From Acinetobacter baumannii (GTDB lineage Bacteria > Pseudomonadota > Gammaproteobacteria > Pseudomonadales > Moraxellaceae), in assembly GCF_009759685.1 (NCBI RefSeq), contig NZ_CP046654.1, positions 1,860,001 to 1,924,000 of the forward strand: DNA of 64,000 bases, given 5' to 3'. Below are positions 28,657-38,073 of the stretch, one piece after another. The notes under the pieces were generated by a model that was not told the DNA's origin, did not search any database, and saw only the letters and a list, made by a program, of their open reading frames with translations. The stretch's first letter is position 1; each line of letters begins with the position of its first letter. A program made the translations under genes and the position numbers.

Positions 28657-30510
28657 ATGGACTTGCCGAATCCAGTATTGGCAAAAGTTACTGAACGTGT
28701 AATTGCGCGTAGCCAAAAAACTCGTTCTGCATATTTACAACGTATTGAACATGCCCAAGGCAAATTCCCAGCTCGTGGTGCACTCTCATGTGCCAACCTG
28801 GCTCATGGTTTTGCTGGCATGGAAGATAATGAAAAATTAATTATTAAAGTTGGCCGTGAACCAAATATTGGCATTGTGTCTTCATATAATGAAATGCTTT
28901 CAGCACATGCCCCATATAAAACATTCCCTGACATTATAAAAACAGCTGCACGTGAAAATGGTGGTGTTGCACAGTTTGCGGGCGGTGTACCGGCAATGTG
29001 TGATGGTATTACTCAAGGTAATGCCGGTATGGAATTATCATTATTTTCACGTGAAACCATTGCGATGGGGACTGCGATTGCACTTTCCCATAACATGTTC
29101 GATGCCGCATTGTGTCTCGGGGTATGCGATAAGATTGTTCCGGGCTTGCTGATTGGTGCTTTGCAGTTTGGTTATCTACCAACCATTTTTGTCCCTGCGG
29201 GGCCAATGAGTAGCGGTTTGTCGAATGATGATAAAGCTAAAATCCGCCAGCAATTCGCGACAGGTCAAGTAGGACGCGATGCCTTACTTGAAGCTGAATC
29301 GGCTGCCTATCATGGTCAGGGCACATGTACATTCTATGGTACTGCGAACAGTAACCAAATGTTGATGGAGGTGATGGGCTTACATTTACCAAGTGCGGCA
29401 TTTGTTCATCCTCATACGCCATTACGTGATGCGCTCACTGCCGAAGCTGCTAAACGTGTACTTGACTTAACTGCCGAGCGAGGCAACTACACGCCGATTG
29501 GCCATGTTATTGATGAAAAAGCCATTATTAATGGTATTGTGGCTTTATTGGCTACAGGCGGTTCAACCAACCATACGTTACATCTGATTGCGATTGCGCG
29601 TGCGGCTGGCATCTTAATTGACTGGGATGACTTTGATGAGTTGTCTGCAGTTGTTCCATTGCTCGCAAAAATCTATCCAAATGGCAAGGCCGATGTAAAC
29701 CATTTCCAAGCTGCGGGTGGGGTAGCCTTCCTTATTCGTAACTTACTTGAGGCTGGTTTGTTACATAACGATGTGACGACCGTCGCTGGTAAAGGTTTAC
29801 AGCATTACACCAAAGAACCGAAATTGATTGACGGTAAGCTTACTTGGGTTGACGGGGTAGTTCAAAGCCTTGATGACAAAGTACTCCGTAGCATTGATGC
29901 GCCGTTTCAGCCAGATGGCGGCTTGCGCTTAATGCAAGGTCGCCTTGGCCGTGGTGTTATCAAGATTTCTGCGGTTGCGCCAGAGCACCGTAAAGTGAAA
30001 GCACCGGCAATTGTTTTTGACTCGCAAGAAGCGGTACAGGCAGCGTTTGATCGTGGTGAATTGCACCGAGACTTTATTGCGGTTGTTCGTTTCCAAGGTG
30101 CGCGTGCTAATGGTATGCCTGAGTTGCACCGCTTGACTCCTGTGTTGGGTGTTTTACAAGATCAAGGCTTCCATGTTGCATTAGTAACCGATGGTCGTAT
30201 GTCTGGTGCTTCAGGCAAAGTACCGGCAGTCATTCATTTGTCTCCAGAAGCGTTATTGAATGGTCCGATTGGCAAAGTTCAAACCGGAGATATGTTAATC
30301 ATTGATGCTGAAGCTGGTGTACTCGATATTGAGTTAGATGAGCAGACTTGGCAGTCACGTCCTGTTGCTCAACCAGAACATCAGGCAGAAAACGAAGTTG
30401 GTTTTGGCCGTGAATTATTTGGTGTGTTCCGTGCGGCAGCAGCGCCTGCTGAACATGGCGCATCTGTGTTTGGTGCACTTGTTGGCGAAGAGCCACAAGG
30501 GCAGATTTAA
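28657..30510 (+). CDS. edd: Phosphogluconate dehydratase Edd
   Basis: Edd dehydrates 6-phosphogluconate to 2-keto-3-deoxy-6-phosphogluconate (KDPG), the first dedicated step of the Entner-Doudoroff pathway. The 617-residue protein belongs to the IlvD/Edd family: [36 protein letters not shown] (cluster Cys), [35 protein letters not shown] (cluster Cys) and the C-terminal [18 protein letters not shown] are all present. Length is slightly above the E. coli enzyme. It heads the edd-eda-gntT-gntK block. Acinetobacter lacks a complete upper glycolysis, so this is the main hexose-acid route. Confidence 0.95.
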   Translation: MDLPNPVLAKVTERVIARSQKTRSAYLQRIEHAQGKFPARGALSCANLAHGFAGMEDNEKLIIKVGREPNIGIVSSYNEMLSAHAPYKTFPDIIKTAARENGGVAQFAGGVPAMCDGITQGNAGMELSLFSRETIAMGTAIALSHNMFDAALCLGVCDKIVPGLLIGALQFGYLPTIFVPAGPMSSGLSNDDKAKIRQQFATGQVGRDALLEAESAAYHGQGTCTFYGTANSNQMLMEVMGLHLPSAAFVHPHTPLRDALTAEAAKRVLDLTAERGNYTPIGHVIDEKAIINGIVALLATGGSTNHTLHLIAIARAAGILIDWDDFDELSAVVPLLAKIYPNGKADVNHFQAAGGVAFLIRNLLEAGLLHNDVTTVAGKGLQHYTKEPKLIDGKLTWVDGVVQSLDDKVLRSIDAPFQPDGGLRLMQGRLGRGVIKISAVAPEHRKVKAPAIVFDSQEAVQAAFDRGELHRDFIAVVRFQGARANGMPELHRLTPVLGVLQDQGFHVALVTDGRMSGASGKVPAVIHLSPEALLNGPIGKVQTGDMLIIDAEAGVLDIELDEQTWQSRPVAQPEHQAENEVGFGRELFGVFRAAAAPAEHGASVFGALVGEEPQGQI

Positions 30511-30530
30511 GACAAAGGAATTACAAAGTA

Positions 30531-31151
30531 ATGAGCAAGATTGAAGATGTTGTCAAATTAGGTCCAGTAATTCCGGTGTTGGCTTTTGACTCTGCCGAAC
30601 AAGGTGAACATGTCTCACGTGCGTTGCATGCTGGTGGTGTAAAGGTACTGGAAATTACTTTACGTACAGCTGCTGGGCTTGCTGCCATTGAACGTGCATC
30701 TCAGTTAGCAGATGACATTGTGGTAGGTGTAGGAACGATTACTAAGCCTGAGCATTGTGCGCAAGCTAAAAAGGCTGGTGCTAAATTTGGGGTATCACCT
30801 GGTTTGACCAAAGACTTGCATTTGGCTGCACAAGATGCAGGTTTACCTCTTTTACCAGGCGTAATGACACCGAGTGATCTCATTCAAGCGATTGAGTTGG
30901 GCTACGACATTGTGAAGTTTTTCCCTGCTCAACAGGCAGGTGGGGTTGAGATGCTAAAAGCATTTTATGGTCCATTTCCAAACTTACGTTTCTGCCCAAC
31001 AGGTGGAATTACAGCAGAGACAGCTCCAGATTTTTTAAAGCAACCTAATGTGGTGTGTGTAGGTGGGTCATGGTTAACGCCTAAACCTGTTGTCGCTGCA
31101 CAAGATTGGGCTGAAATTACCCGTTTAGCCCAAATTGCAAGTCAGTTGTGA
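30531..31151 (+). CDS. eda: KDPG aldolase Eda
   Basis: Eda splits KDPG into pyruvate and glyceraldehyde-3-phosphate through a Schiff base. The 206-residue class I aldolase has the family pattern: GPVIPVLAF near the N-terminus, KVLEITLRTAAGL containing the catalytic Glu, VGVGTI, and YDIVKFFPAQQAGG with the Schiff-base Lys, then FCPTGGI for phosphate binding. It starts 20 bp after edd with an AAGGAATTA ribosome-binding region, so the two are co-transcribed. A terminator hairpin follows. Confidence 0.96.
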   Translation: MSKIEDVVKLGPVIPVLAFDSAEQGEHVSRALHAGGVKVLEITLRTAAGLAAIERASQLADDIVVGVGTITKPEHCAQAKKAGAKFGVSPGLTKDLHLAAQDAGLPLLPGVMTPSDLIQAIELGYDIVKFFPAQQAGGVEMLKAFYGPFPNLRFCPTGGITAETAPDFLKQPNVVCVGGSWLTPKPVVAAQDWAEITRLAQIASQL

Positions 31152-31177
31152 GTTTTACGAAAGTAATTGTGGTTTAA

Positions 31178-31210
31178 AAATCTAAAGTGTCTTTTAGGTG
31201 CTTTAGATTT
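31178..31210 (+). terminator. edd-eda terminator
   Basis: AAATCTAAAG/CTTTAGATTT stem with a 13-nt loop and a T-run. It may reduce rather than abolish read-through into gntT; a second perfect hairpin (TGACTGGC/GCCAGTCA, 31223-31242) follows at once. Confidence 0.65.
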
Positions 31211-31346
31211 TTTGTGATGCTGTGACTGGCGGTTGCCAGTCATACTAAATATAAAAAATGAGTGCTTCAACAATGAGTATATCTCTGGTTGAAGGCTTTT
31301 ATTTAGGCAGTGCCTAGATAACATTATTCCAAGGAGAAAGTGTCAC

Positions 31347-32705
31347 ATGGAGACGGTTCAGGGTGGCATGTTGCTTGTCTATACTTTAATTGCGATCGTT
31401 GCTTTGATTGTCATGATCGCGAAGTTTAGAATTTACCCCTTTTTAGTTCTTATTATTGTTTCTCTTGGTTTAGCTCTTGCAGTTGGCATGCCAATGGACG
31501 GGATTGTTAAATCATATGAAGCAGGTACCGGTAAAACACTAGGTCACCTTGCGATTGTGATTGCGTTAGGAACCATGCTTGGCAAGATGATGGCTGAGTC
31601 AGGTGGTGCAGAACGAATAGCAATTACTTTAATTAAATGGTTTGGTGAAAAACATATTCACTGGGCTATGATGTTCATTGCGTTAATTGTAGGGCTTCCG
31701 GTATTTTTTGAAGTTGGTTTTGTACTTCTTATTCCAATTGCATTCAATATTGCCAAACGTACAGGTAAATCATTATTAATTGTTGGTTTACCTATGGTTG
31801 CGGGTTTATCGGTCGTACATGGGTTGATTCCACCGCATCCAGCCGCTTTGCTTGCGGTACAGGCTTACCATGCCGACATCGGTAAAACCATTATGTACAG
31901 TTTGTTGGTTGGCGTCCCGACGGCGGTTGTTGCAGGTCCATTGTATGCATTATGGATTAACAAATATGTCAAATTGCCTGAAAATAATCCTTTAGCAAAG
32001 CAGTTTGTTGAAGCAGATGCTAACAACACACGTGAATTGCCGAGCTTTGGGATAACCTTATTTACGATCATGCTACCGGTTGCATTGATGTTAGTTGGTA
32101 GTTGGGCAGATGTTTTCTTTGCACCAAAAACGTTCCCAAATGAGTTATTACGCTTTATTGGTACTTCTGATATTGCATTGCTTATTGCTGTTTTGGTCAG
32201 CTTTATTACTTTTGGCACCATGCAGGGTTTTAACCGTGAACAAATTGAAAAATTCTGTGGTGGATGTCTAGCTTCAATTGCGGGTATTTTGCTGATTGTT
32301 GGTGCTGGTGGCGGTTTCGGCGGTATTTTAAGAGACAGTGGAATTTCTAATGAAATCGTCTCTACTGCTTTGAAAGCAAACCTTTCACCATTGTTATTAG
32401 GATGGCTTGTTGCTGCTCTCATACGTCTGGCAACAGGTTCGGCTACTGTTGCGATGGCCACGGCTTGTAGCATTGTTGCACCTATTGCGGCAGCAGCAGG
32501 TGTAGTCGTTAGACCTGAACTTTTAGTATTAGCGACAGGTTCTGGATCATTAATTTTCTCGCATGTAAACGATGCTGGTTTCTGGCTAATCAAAGAATAT
32601 TTTGGAATGACAGTTGGGCAGACACTGAAGACTTGGTCTGTACTGGAAACAATTATTTCGGTACTTGGTTTGTCTTTCACATTGTTGCTTAGTGCTGTTT
32701 TGTAA
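31347..32705 (+). CDS. gntT: Gluconate permease, GntP family
   Basis: A 452-residue inner-membrane transporter of the GntP family that imports gluconate with protons. It has about 12 to 14 hydrophobic segments; recognisable family pieces include LGTMLGKMMAESGGAERIA, VGLPVFFEVGFVLLIP, HGLIPPHPAA, LIRLATGSATVAMATA and the C-terminal GSGSLIFSHVNDAGFWLIKEYFG. It lies between the Entner-Doudoroff genes and gluconokinase, so gluconate is the natural substrate. The T (high-affinity) label is by context; other GntP paralogues cannot be ruled out. Confidence 0.92.
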   Translation: METVQGGMLLVYTLIAIVALIVMIAKFRIYPFLVLIIVSLGLALAVGMPMDGIVKSYEAGTGKTLGHLAIVIALGTMLGKMMAESGGAERIAITLIKWFGEKHIHWAMMFIALIVGLPVFFEVGFVLLIPIAFNIAKRTGKSLLIVGLPMVAGLSVVHGLIPPHPAALLAVQAYHADIGKTIMYSLLVGVPTAVVAGPLYALWINKYVKLPENNPLAKQFVEADANNTRELPSFGITLFTIMLPVALMLVGSWADVFFAPKTFPNELLRFIGTSDIALLIAVLVSFITFGTMQGFNREQIEKFCGGCLASIAGILLIVGAGGGFGGILRDSGISNEIVSTALKANLSPLLLGWLVAALIRLATGSATVAMATACSIVAPIAAAAGVVVRPELLVLATGSGSLIFSHVNDAGFWLIKEYFGMTVGQTLKTWSVLETIISVLGLSFTLLLSAVL

Positions 32706-32722
32706 TTAGAGGTAGGTAATCC

Positions 32723-33235
32723 ATGATAGTGATAGCAATGGGTGTTTGTGGCACAGGGAAAACCCTTATTGGTGAGTTGTTATCAGAGCGTTTGGCTTGT
32801 GAGTTTCTTGATGGCGATACGCTTCATTCAGCTGCAAATAAAAGTAAGATGAGCCAAGGTATCCCTTTAACCGATGAAGACCGCTTGCCGTGGTTGCAAG
32901 CTATTCGTCAGGCAATTGAAGCAAAACAAAGAGATGGTGAAACGGCTGTGTTTACATGCTCATCTTTAAAGCGGATGTATCGCGATATTTTAAGAGGGCA
33001 GGACCAGAATGTTAAGTTTGTATACCTAAAAGGTTCTTATGAACTATTACAGCAAAGACTTGCAGAAAGATCTGGTCATTTTTTTGATCCGGCATTGTTA
33101 CAAACCCAACTAGATACATTAGAGGAACCTGATGTGAATGAAGCAATTGCTATTGATATTGCTCTCACACCAGAACAGATCATTGAACAAGTTATCCAGA
33201 AGCTAGGGGTAACTGATAGTGTGTGTCGGGGGTAA
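32723..33235 (+). CDS. gntK: Gluconokinase GntK
   Basis: Gluconokinase phosphorylates gluconate to 6-phosphogluconate, the substrate of Edd. This 170-residue P-loop kinase begins MIVIAMGVCGTGKTLIGELL (Walker A), then FLDGDTLHSAANKSKMSQGIPLTDEDRLPWL, the family's substrate-binding block, TCSSLKRMYRD and the lid region RSGHFFDPALLQTQLDTLE. It starts 17 bp after gntT with AGAGGTAGGT as ribosome-binding region and is clearly co-transcribed. No GntR-type repressor gene lies in the cluster. Confidence 0.94.
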   Translation: MIVIAMGVCGTGKTLIGELLSERLACEFLDGDTLHSAANKSKMSQGIPLTDEDRLPWLQAIRQAIEAKQRDGETAVFTCSSLKRMYRDILRGQDQNVKFVYLKGSYELLQQRLAERSGHFFDPALLQTQLDTLEEPDVNEAIAIDIALTPEQIIEQVIQKLGVTDSVCRG

Positions 33236-33407
33236 ATTCAACTAGAAAATATCGAAACTATCCATGCTTTAAGAATTCACCTTGTGGTCTACGGTTCAAG
33301 CAAGGTGAGTACTGATAATAATAGTGGTATTGATCCGAAGAAGAACTGATTACAGTATACGGTTCGGGGATATATAAAGACATACAAATAATAAGGTATT
33401 AAGAAGA

Positions 33408-35036
33408 ATGAATCAGTTAAATAATTTACAGCATAAATTTCCAGTAGTGGACGGTATTCCTGAAAGTGTACGTTTGCCATCTCAAATTCATCAGCGTGTC
33501 TCACTCGTGGATGGTGAGTTGAAGTTATGGGCTGGTGCAACCAAGAAAACATTATCTCCGATCTGGATTCAGCAGCCTGACGGTAGCCTACAGCAAGTTG
33601 AACTTGGTAGTTATCCAGTCATGGGCGAAAAAGAAAGCGATGAAGCATTAGAAGCAGCGGTACGAGCTTATAACAATGGTCGTGGCGAATGGCCAATGAT
33701 GAAGGTTAGTGAGCGTATTGCATGTATGCAAAATTTCATTCAGCGCATGGTAGAGCAACGAGATCTGATTATTAAGCTGATCATGTGGGAAATTGGCAAG
33801 AGCTTGGCTGATTCAGAGAAAGAGTTTGATCGTACTATTACCTACATGCGTCAAACCATTGATGCCCTGAAAGATCTAGATAATGCCAACTCCCGCTTTG
33901 TAATTGCTGAAGGCACCATTGGTCAAATTCGTCGTACTCCATTAGGTGTTGTGTTGTGTATGGGACCATACAACTACCCGCTAAACGAAACCTTCGCGAC
34001 CCTGATCCCAGCTATGCTGATGGGTAATACCATTATTTTTAAACCGCCTCAATTTGGAACTTTACTATTTGAACCATTGTTAGAGGCATTTCGTGATTCA
34101 TTTCCAAAAGGGGTGATCAATACCATTTATGCACCAGGTTCTCTAGTGGTGCCGCATTTGCTGGCATCTGGGCAAATTAATGTACTGGCACTGATTGGTT
34201 CTAGTAAAGTGGCCGACCACTTGAAAAAGCAACATCCTAAATCTCACCGTCTGCGTGCGATTTTGGGGTTGGATGCGAAGAATGCAGCTATCATTTTGCC
34301 AGATGCTGATTTGGACCTGACAGTGAAAGAGTGCCTGTTGGGTGCATTGTCATTCAATGGTCAGCGTTGTACAGCTTTAAAAATGCTGATGGTGCACCGT
34401 TCGATAGCCGATGAGTTTGTTAACCGTTTAACGACTGAGCTGGCTAAGTTGAAAGTAGGTATGCCGTGGGAAAAAGGTGTATCTATTACGCCGCTACCGG
34501 GCATGCACCGTACAGCCTACATGACTGAAGTGATTGAAGATGCTGTGGCAAAAGGAGCAAAAGTGGTTAATCCGGAAGGTGGTGAATTCTGCAAAACCAT
34601 GTTCTATCCAGCCGTAGTTTATCCAGTGACTGAGGGGATGAGACTGTATCGCGAAGAACAGTTTGGTCCAGTGGTACCAGTTGCTGTTTATGATGATATT
34701 GAAACTGTATTGGATTATGTCACTACTTCTGATCATGGTCAGCAGGTGAGTATTTTTGGTAGTGACCCAGCGCAAATTGGCCATTTAGTCGACACACTCG
34801 TACATCAAGTTTGTCGTGTAAACATCAACTGTCAGTGTCAACGTGGTCCTGATGTATTCCCATTTGGTGGCCGTAAAGATTCTGCAGAAGGTACACTTTC
34901 TGTGCATGATGCGCTTCGTGCATTCTCGATTCGCTCTATGATTGCGGCTAAACAGACGGATGACAGTAAAGGTATGCTGGCTTCTATGGTGTCTGAGCAC
35001 TATTCTAAATTTGTGAATACCGACTTTATTTTCTAA
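33408..35036 (+). CDS. gapN: GapN-like NADP-dependent glyceraldehyde-3-P dehydrogenase
   Basis: A 542-residue aldehyde dehydrogenase nearest to the non-phosphorylating glyceraldehyde-3-phosphate dehydrogenases, which make 3-phosphoglycerate and NADPH directly. Visible motifs are GVVLCMGPYNYPLNETF (Asn189, oxyanion hole), ALIGSSKVAD in the cofactor domain, and FNGQRCTALK with the nucleophile Cys321. Where most aldehyde dehydrogenases have ELGGK, this protein reads LGLDAK: the general-base Glu position is Gly287 and an Asp sits two residues on. An N-terminal extension of about 30 residues is also unusual. Placement after gntK fits use of the aldolase product, but substrate is inferred. Confidence 0.75.
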   Translation: MNQLNNLQHKFPVVDGIPESVRLPSQIHQRVSLVDGELKLWAGATKKTLSPIWIQQPDGSLQQVELGSYPVMGEKESDEALEAAVRAYNNGRGEWPMMKVSERIACMQNFIQRMVEQRDLIIKLIMWEIGKSLADSEKEFDRTITYMRQTIDALKDLDNANSRFVIAEGTIGQIRRTPLGVVLCMGPYNYPLNETFATLIPAMLMGNTIIFKPPQFGTLLFEPLLEAFRDSFPKGVINTIYAPGSLVVPHLLASGQINVLALIGSSKVADHLKKQHPKSHRLRAILGLDAKNAAIILPDADLDLTVKECLLGALSFNGQRCTALKMLMVHRSIADEFVNRLTTELAKLKVGMPWEKGVSITPLPGMHRTAYMTEVIEDAVAKGAKVVNPEGGEFCKTMFYPAVVYPVTEGMRLYREEQFGPVVPVAVYDDIETVLDYVTTSDHGQQVSIFGSDPAQIGHLVDTLVHQVCRVNINCQCQRGPDVFPFGGRKDSAEGTLSVHDALRAFSIRSMIAAKQTDDSKGMLASMVSEHYSKFVNTDFIF

Positions 35037-35056
35037 TTGATATACAATTAAAAAAA

Positions 35057-35072
35057 CCAGCCTTCGGGCTGG
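35057..35072 (+). terminator. gapN terminator
   Basis: CCAGCC-TTCG-GGCTGG, a stable UUCG tetraloop hairpin, flanked by A- and T-runs. Confidence 0.85.
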
Positions 35073-35096
35073 CTTTTTTATGGGAAATAACAAAAT

Positions 35097-35126
35097 AAAA
35101 ACGCCTGATATGGATCAGGCGTTTTT
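35097..35126. terminator. proA terminator (bidirectional)
   Basis: A perfect 13-bp stem AAAAACGCCTGAT/ATCAGGCGTTTTT with a 4-nt loop lies 16 bp past the proA stop and can act on both strands. Confidence 0.85.
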
Positions 35127-35141
35127 ATTTAAGTAGGAGGC

Positions 35142-36407
35142 TTATTGACGAATTTGACCGTCACCTAACACAATCCATTTTTGAGAAGTTAAACCCTCTA
35201 AGCCAACAGGGCCGCGTGCATGAATCTTATCTGTTGAGATACCAATTTCAGCACCTAAACCATATTCAAAGCCATCGGCAAAACGAGTTGATGCATTAAC
35301 TACGACGGAGCTTGAATCTACGCGAGCCAAGAACTGACGTGCCAAAGTATAGTTCTCTGTCACAATTGCATCGGTATGATGCGAACCATATTTGTTGATA
35401 TGGTCAATTGCTTCATCAATACCACTAACCACTTTAACGGCAAGAATCGGCCCTAAATATTCGGTATACCAATCTTCTTCTGTCGCAGGTTTTACAGAGC
35501 TTCCTAAAATACGACGTGTTTCTGGGCAACCACGTAGCTCAACTTGTTTTTCAGCATAAAGCTCAGCAATGTGTGGTAAGAAAACTTCTGCAATTTTTTC
35601 ATCAACGAGCAGAGTTTCCATTGCATTACAAACGCCGTAACGATGTGTTTTAGCATTCAAGGTAATTGGTAACGCTTTTTGTAAGTCTGCTTGAGCTTCT
35701 ACAAACACATGACAGTTACCATCAAGATGCTTAATCACAGGAATACGAGCTTCGTTGGTTACACGCTCAATTAAGCTTTTGCCACCACGTGGAACAATGA
35801 CATCTACATACTCAGCCATAGTAATGAGGTGACCAACCGCTGCGCGGTCAGAAGTTTCAATCACTTGTACTGAGTGCTCAGGTAAACCAGCAACTTTTAA
35901 GCCATGCTTCACCGCTTCTGCGATTGCTTTATTTGACTCAAGTGCTTCTGAGCCACCACGTAAAATAATGGCATTGCCCGATTTAATTGCTAAGGATGCA
36001 GCTTCAAGTGTGACATTTGGACGTGATTCGTAAATCATACCAACGACACCTAGAGGTACACGCATTTTCCCAATTTGAATGCCTGTGGGGCGATATGCAA
36101 GATCCGTAATTTCCCCAATTGGATCGACAAGCGCGATCACATCTTTTAAACCTTGCAACATCCCTTTAAAACGTGCGGGCGTAAGCTCAAGACGATCAAG
36201 TAAGGCGCTGTCGAGCTGGTTGCTACGGCCTTTTTCCATGTCGATTTGATTCGCCGCCAAGATAGCTGCTTGGTTGTTTTCCAAAGCAGTATAAATAGCA
36301 GAGAGTGCATGATTTTTAAGTGAGGTAGAAGCACTTGTTAAGACGCGTGAAGCATCACGTGCTTGTTGCCCAACTTTTTGCATATATTGTTCAATTGAAT
36401 CTTGCAT
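35142..36407 (-). CDS. proA: Gamma-glutamyl phosphate reductase ProA
   Basis: ProA reduces glutamyl-5-phosphate to glutamate-5-semialdehyde with NADPH, the second step of proline synthesis. The 421-residue protein shows the ProA pattern: [63 protein letters not shown] and the active-site region [13 protein letters not shown] with the nucleophile Cys, then [24 protein letters not shown]. It stands alone here; proB is not adjacent, as is common in Acinetobacter. Confidence 0.96.
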   Translation of the reverse strand: MQDSIEQYMQKVGQQARDASRVLTSASTSLKNHALSAIYTALENNQAAILAANQIDMEKGRSNQLDSALLDRLELTPARFKGMLQGLKDVIALVDPIGEITDLAYRPTGIQIGKMRVPLGVVGMIYESRPNVTLEAASLAIKSGNAIILRGGSEALESNKAIAEAVKHGLKVAGLPEHSVQVIETSDRAAVGHLITMAEYVDVIVPRGGKSLIERVTNEARIPVIKHLDGNCHVFVEAQADLQKALPITLNAKTHRYGVCNAMETLLVDEKIAEVFLPHIAELYAEKQVELRGCPETRRILGSSVKPATEEDWYTEYLGPILAVKVVSGIDEAIDHINKYGSHHTDAIVTENYTLARQFLARVDSSSVVVNASTRFADGFEYGLGAEIGISTDKIHARGPVGLEGLTSQKWIVLGDGQIRQ

Positions 36408-36706
36408 AGCATTTTTTAATCATTTACCAATGACTACGATAGTAGCAGTCAAATGCGGAACAATGAATGGCTTTTTTTCAAAAATGTGACCGCTATAAAA
36501 AAACATTTAAATATTTTGCAAACTATTCGCGGCTTAAACAGGATGAGCGGTCAATTCAGCGATTGCGTATATTTCAGACAATTGTTTAGAATGGACTTGT
36601 GCAATACAAACTAATACAAATTTTAAAGATTTGTGCATAAAAGATTACATGTTCAAGAAGGAACTCTTGCAGCATAAAAAAATTACAGCAAGGAGGAAGC
36701 AAGGAT
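36408..36706. other. Divergent intergenic region proA / hydrolase-PilZ
   Basis: About 300 bp without a gene. Apart from a strong AAGGAGG ribosome-binding site at about 36690, 10 nt before the hydrolase start, I see no clear promoter pair, hairpin or RNA gene. Confidence 0.5.
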
Positions 36707-38020
36707 ATGAATTCCATTATTCAAATGGATTCGGAGATAAACCAAGCTTATGCCGGTTTTGGGTTTTTCGATATCTACCATAGAGATAGTTTTAAACAGC
36801 CAGCTCGTACCACATGGATTGACGGTTGGAAAATTGAATACATGGCGATTGCAGACCCACAAACGATTCACAAAACACCGATTGTGATTGTTGGCGGTGC
36901 TTTTCAAAATTTTAACTCGTATAAATATTGTGTTGAACAACTATTTGAAAGTGGCCCGGTCATTCTAATTGACTTGCCATCAATGGGTGCAAATCAACAA
37001 ATTACCAATCGAGATACCGGAATTTCTGCTGGAACATTAGAACTACCTGATTTGTCAGAAATGTTAGGACGTTGGTTAGATATCGTCGGAATTCAAAAAG
37101 TTTCTGTAATGGGAATGTCATTGGGGTCAGTTGTTGCTTCTTGTTTTGCTTATCATCGTCCAGATTTGATGGACCGCATGATTTTAATGGGTGTCATGCA
37201 AAAGACCCGTAAAAGCTGGCGGATGATACTGGAAGAGTCGCTCAAACTCATGCAAGAAAATCGTATGGAAGAGTTTGGGCAAGCGGTAATTTTATATTTG
37301 GTGAATCATGCCAAATTAGATAAAACACGTATGTCGCCTACAGCTAAAAAATTATTTTTTAGGCAAATGGCAGAATTTACGGGTACTGAACGAGAGCGTT
37401 ATGAAATTAACTGTAATCGCCTTTTGCGTTTAACAGATGTACCTATTCCAGAATGTAAGACACTGGTCGCAGCAGGGCAGTACGATAGTTTTACTTTGCC
37501 TCATGAAAATGCCAATTTTGCTTTGCAATGTCCGGATATGGAATTTGCTCTGATTGCTAACGCCGACCATGTGCCGCAGCTCCAGCGCCGTAAAGAAACT
37601 ATGAGTTTGTTCACTTCATTTTTGAAAGGTGAATCTATCCAAAATCTGGATGGCATTATTCCAATGACGCGTGAGCAAATGCAAAACATGGAACGCCGAG
37701 GTGAAGAGCGTATACCAGTTCTCCAGCCTAAAACGAAACTGAGCCACCGTGAATGTGAAACAGAGGTGCCAGTGACGATTGTTGACGTGACTTTTTTTGG
37801 AATGTATTTGAAATTAGATGATGTAGCACAGCTTGAGTTTGTAAATGAACATCCACGTGATTTGGCTTTACATTTAGAAGATGAAGAGGGCGCTTTTTCG
37901 ATTGAGTGTTTAATCTTTGAAGCTACTGAACAAGGAGTCCGTGCCTTATTTAAACATGGTAGCTTTGAGCTTGCTGACCGTTTAAGCCGCTTCATTGGTC
38001 GCCAGAAACAAGCAGCTTAA
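36707..38020 (+). CDS. RhlA-like alpha/beta hydrolase fused to a PilZ domain
   Basis: A 437-residue two-domain protein. Residues about 35-310 form an alpha/beta hydrolase: nucleophile Ser138 in GMSLG, acid Asp260 in AGQYDSFT and His288 in NADHVPQL. The layout and spacing resemble RhlA, which makes 3-hydroxyalkanoyloxy-alkanoates. Residues about 328-430 look like a PilZ domain, with RxxxR (Arg331-Arg335) followed by DVTFFG (Asp360 to Gly365, standing for [D/N]xSxxG with Thr for Ser), the residues that bind cyclic di-GMP. If both hold, the enzyme would be controlled by cyclic di-GMP. Substrate unknown; gene is monocistronic with an excellent ribosome-binding site. Confidence 0.7.
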   Translation: MNSIIQMDSEINQAYAGFGFFDIYHRDSFKQPARTTWIDGWKIEYMAIADPQTIHKTPIVIVGGAFQNFNSYKYCVEQLFESGPVILIDLPSMGANQQITNRDTGISAGTLELPDLSEMLGRWLDIVGIQKVSVMGMSLGSVVASCFAYHRPDLMDRMILMGVMQKTRKSWRMILEESLKLMQENRMEEFGQAVILYLVNHAKLDKTRMSPTAKKLFFRQMAEFTGTERERYEINCNRLLRLTDVPIPECKTLVAAGQYDSFTLPHENANFALQCPDMEFALIANADHVPQLQRRKETMSLFTSFLKGESIQNLDGIIPMTREQMQNMERRGEERIPVLQPKTKLSHRECETEVPVTIVDVTFFGMYLKLDDVAQLEFVNEHPRDLALHLEDEEGAFSIECLIFEATEQGVRALFKHGSFELADRLSRFIGRQKQAA

Positions 38021-38040
38021 CGTTTAATTCTTTTATGATT

Positions 38041-38069
38041 TGGAAGCCTCAAAACTCACGAGGCTTCCA
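38041..38069. terminator. Bidirectional terminator
   Basis: TGGAAGCCTC/GAGGCTTCCA, a perfect 10-bp stem with a T-run on the right, between two converging genes. Confidence 0.85.
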
Positions 38070-38073
38070 TTTT

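Noticed and set aside
31865-32680. A 271-codon open frame antisense to gntT
   Set aside because: It lies wholly inside gntT on the other strand, has low-complexity Ser/Thr/Pro/Lys composition typical of an antisense shadow, no ribosome-binding site and no family resemblance.
36487-36553. Inverted repeat TGACCGCT/AGCGGTCA upstream of proA
   Set aside because: The 8-bp arms are 51 bp apart, too far for an operator or stable hairpin and easily due to chance.
36408-36706. A possible promoter region with regulatory RNA before the PilZ fusion
   Set aside because: No hairpin with a T-run or conserved-looking block is present; the only clear signal is the ribosome-binding site.
36650-36790. A small frame starting at an ATG before the PilZ-fusion gene
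   Set aside because: It overlaps the hydrolase out of frame, includes that gene's ribosome-binding site, and has no recognisable sequence.
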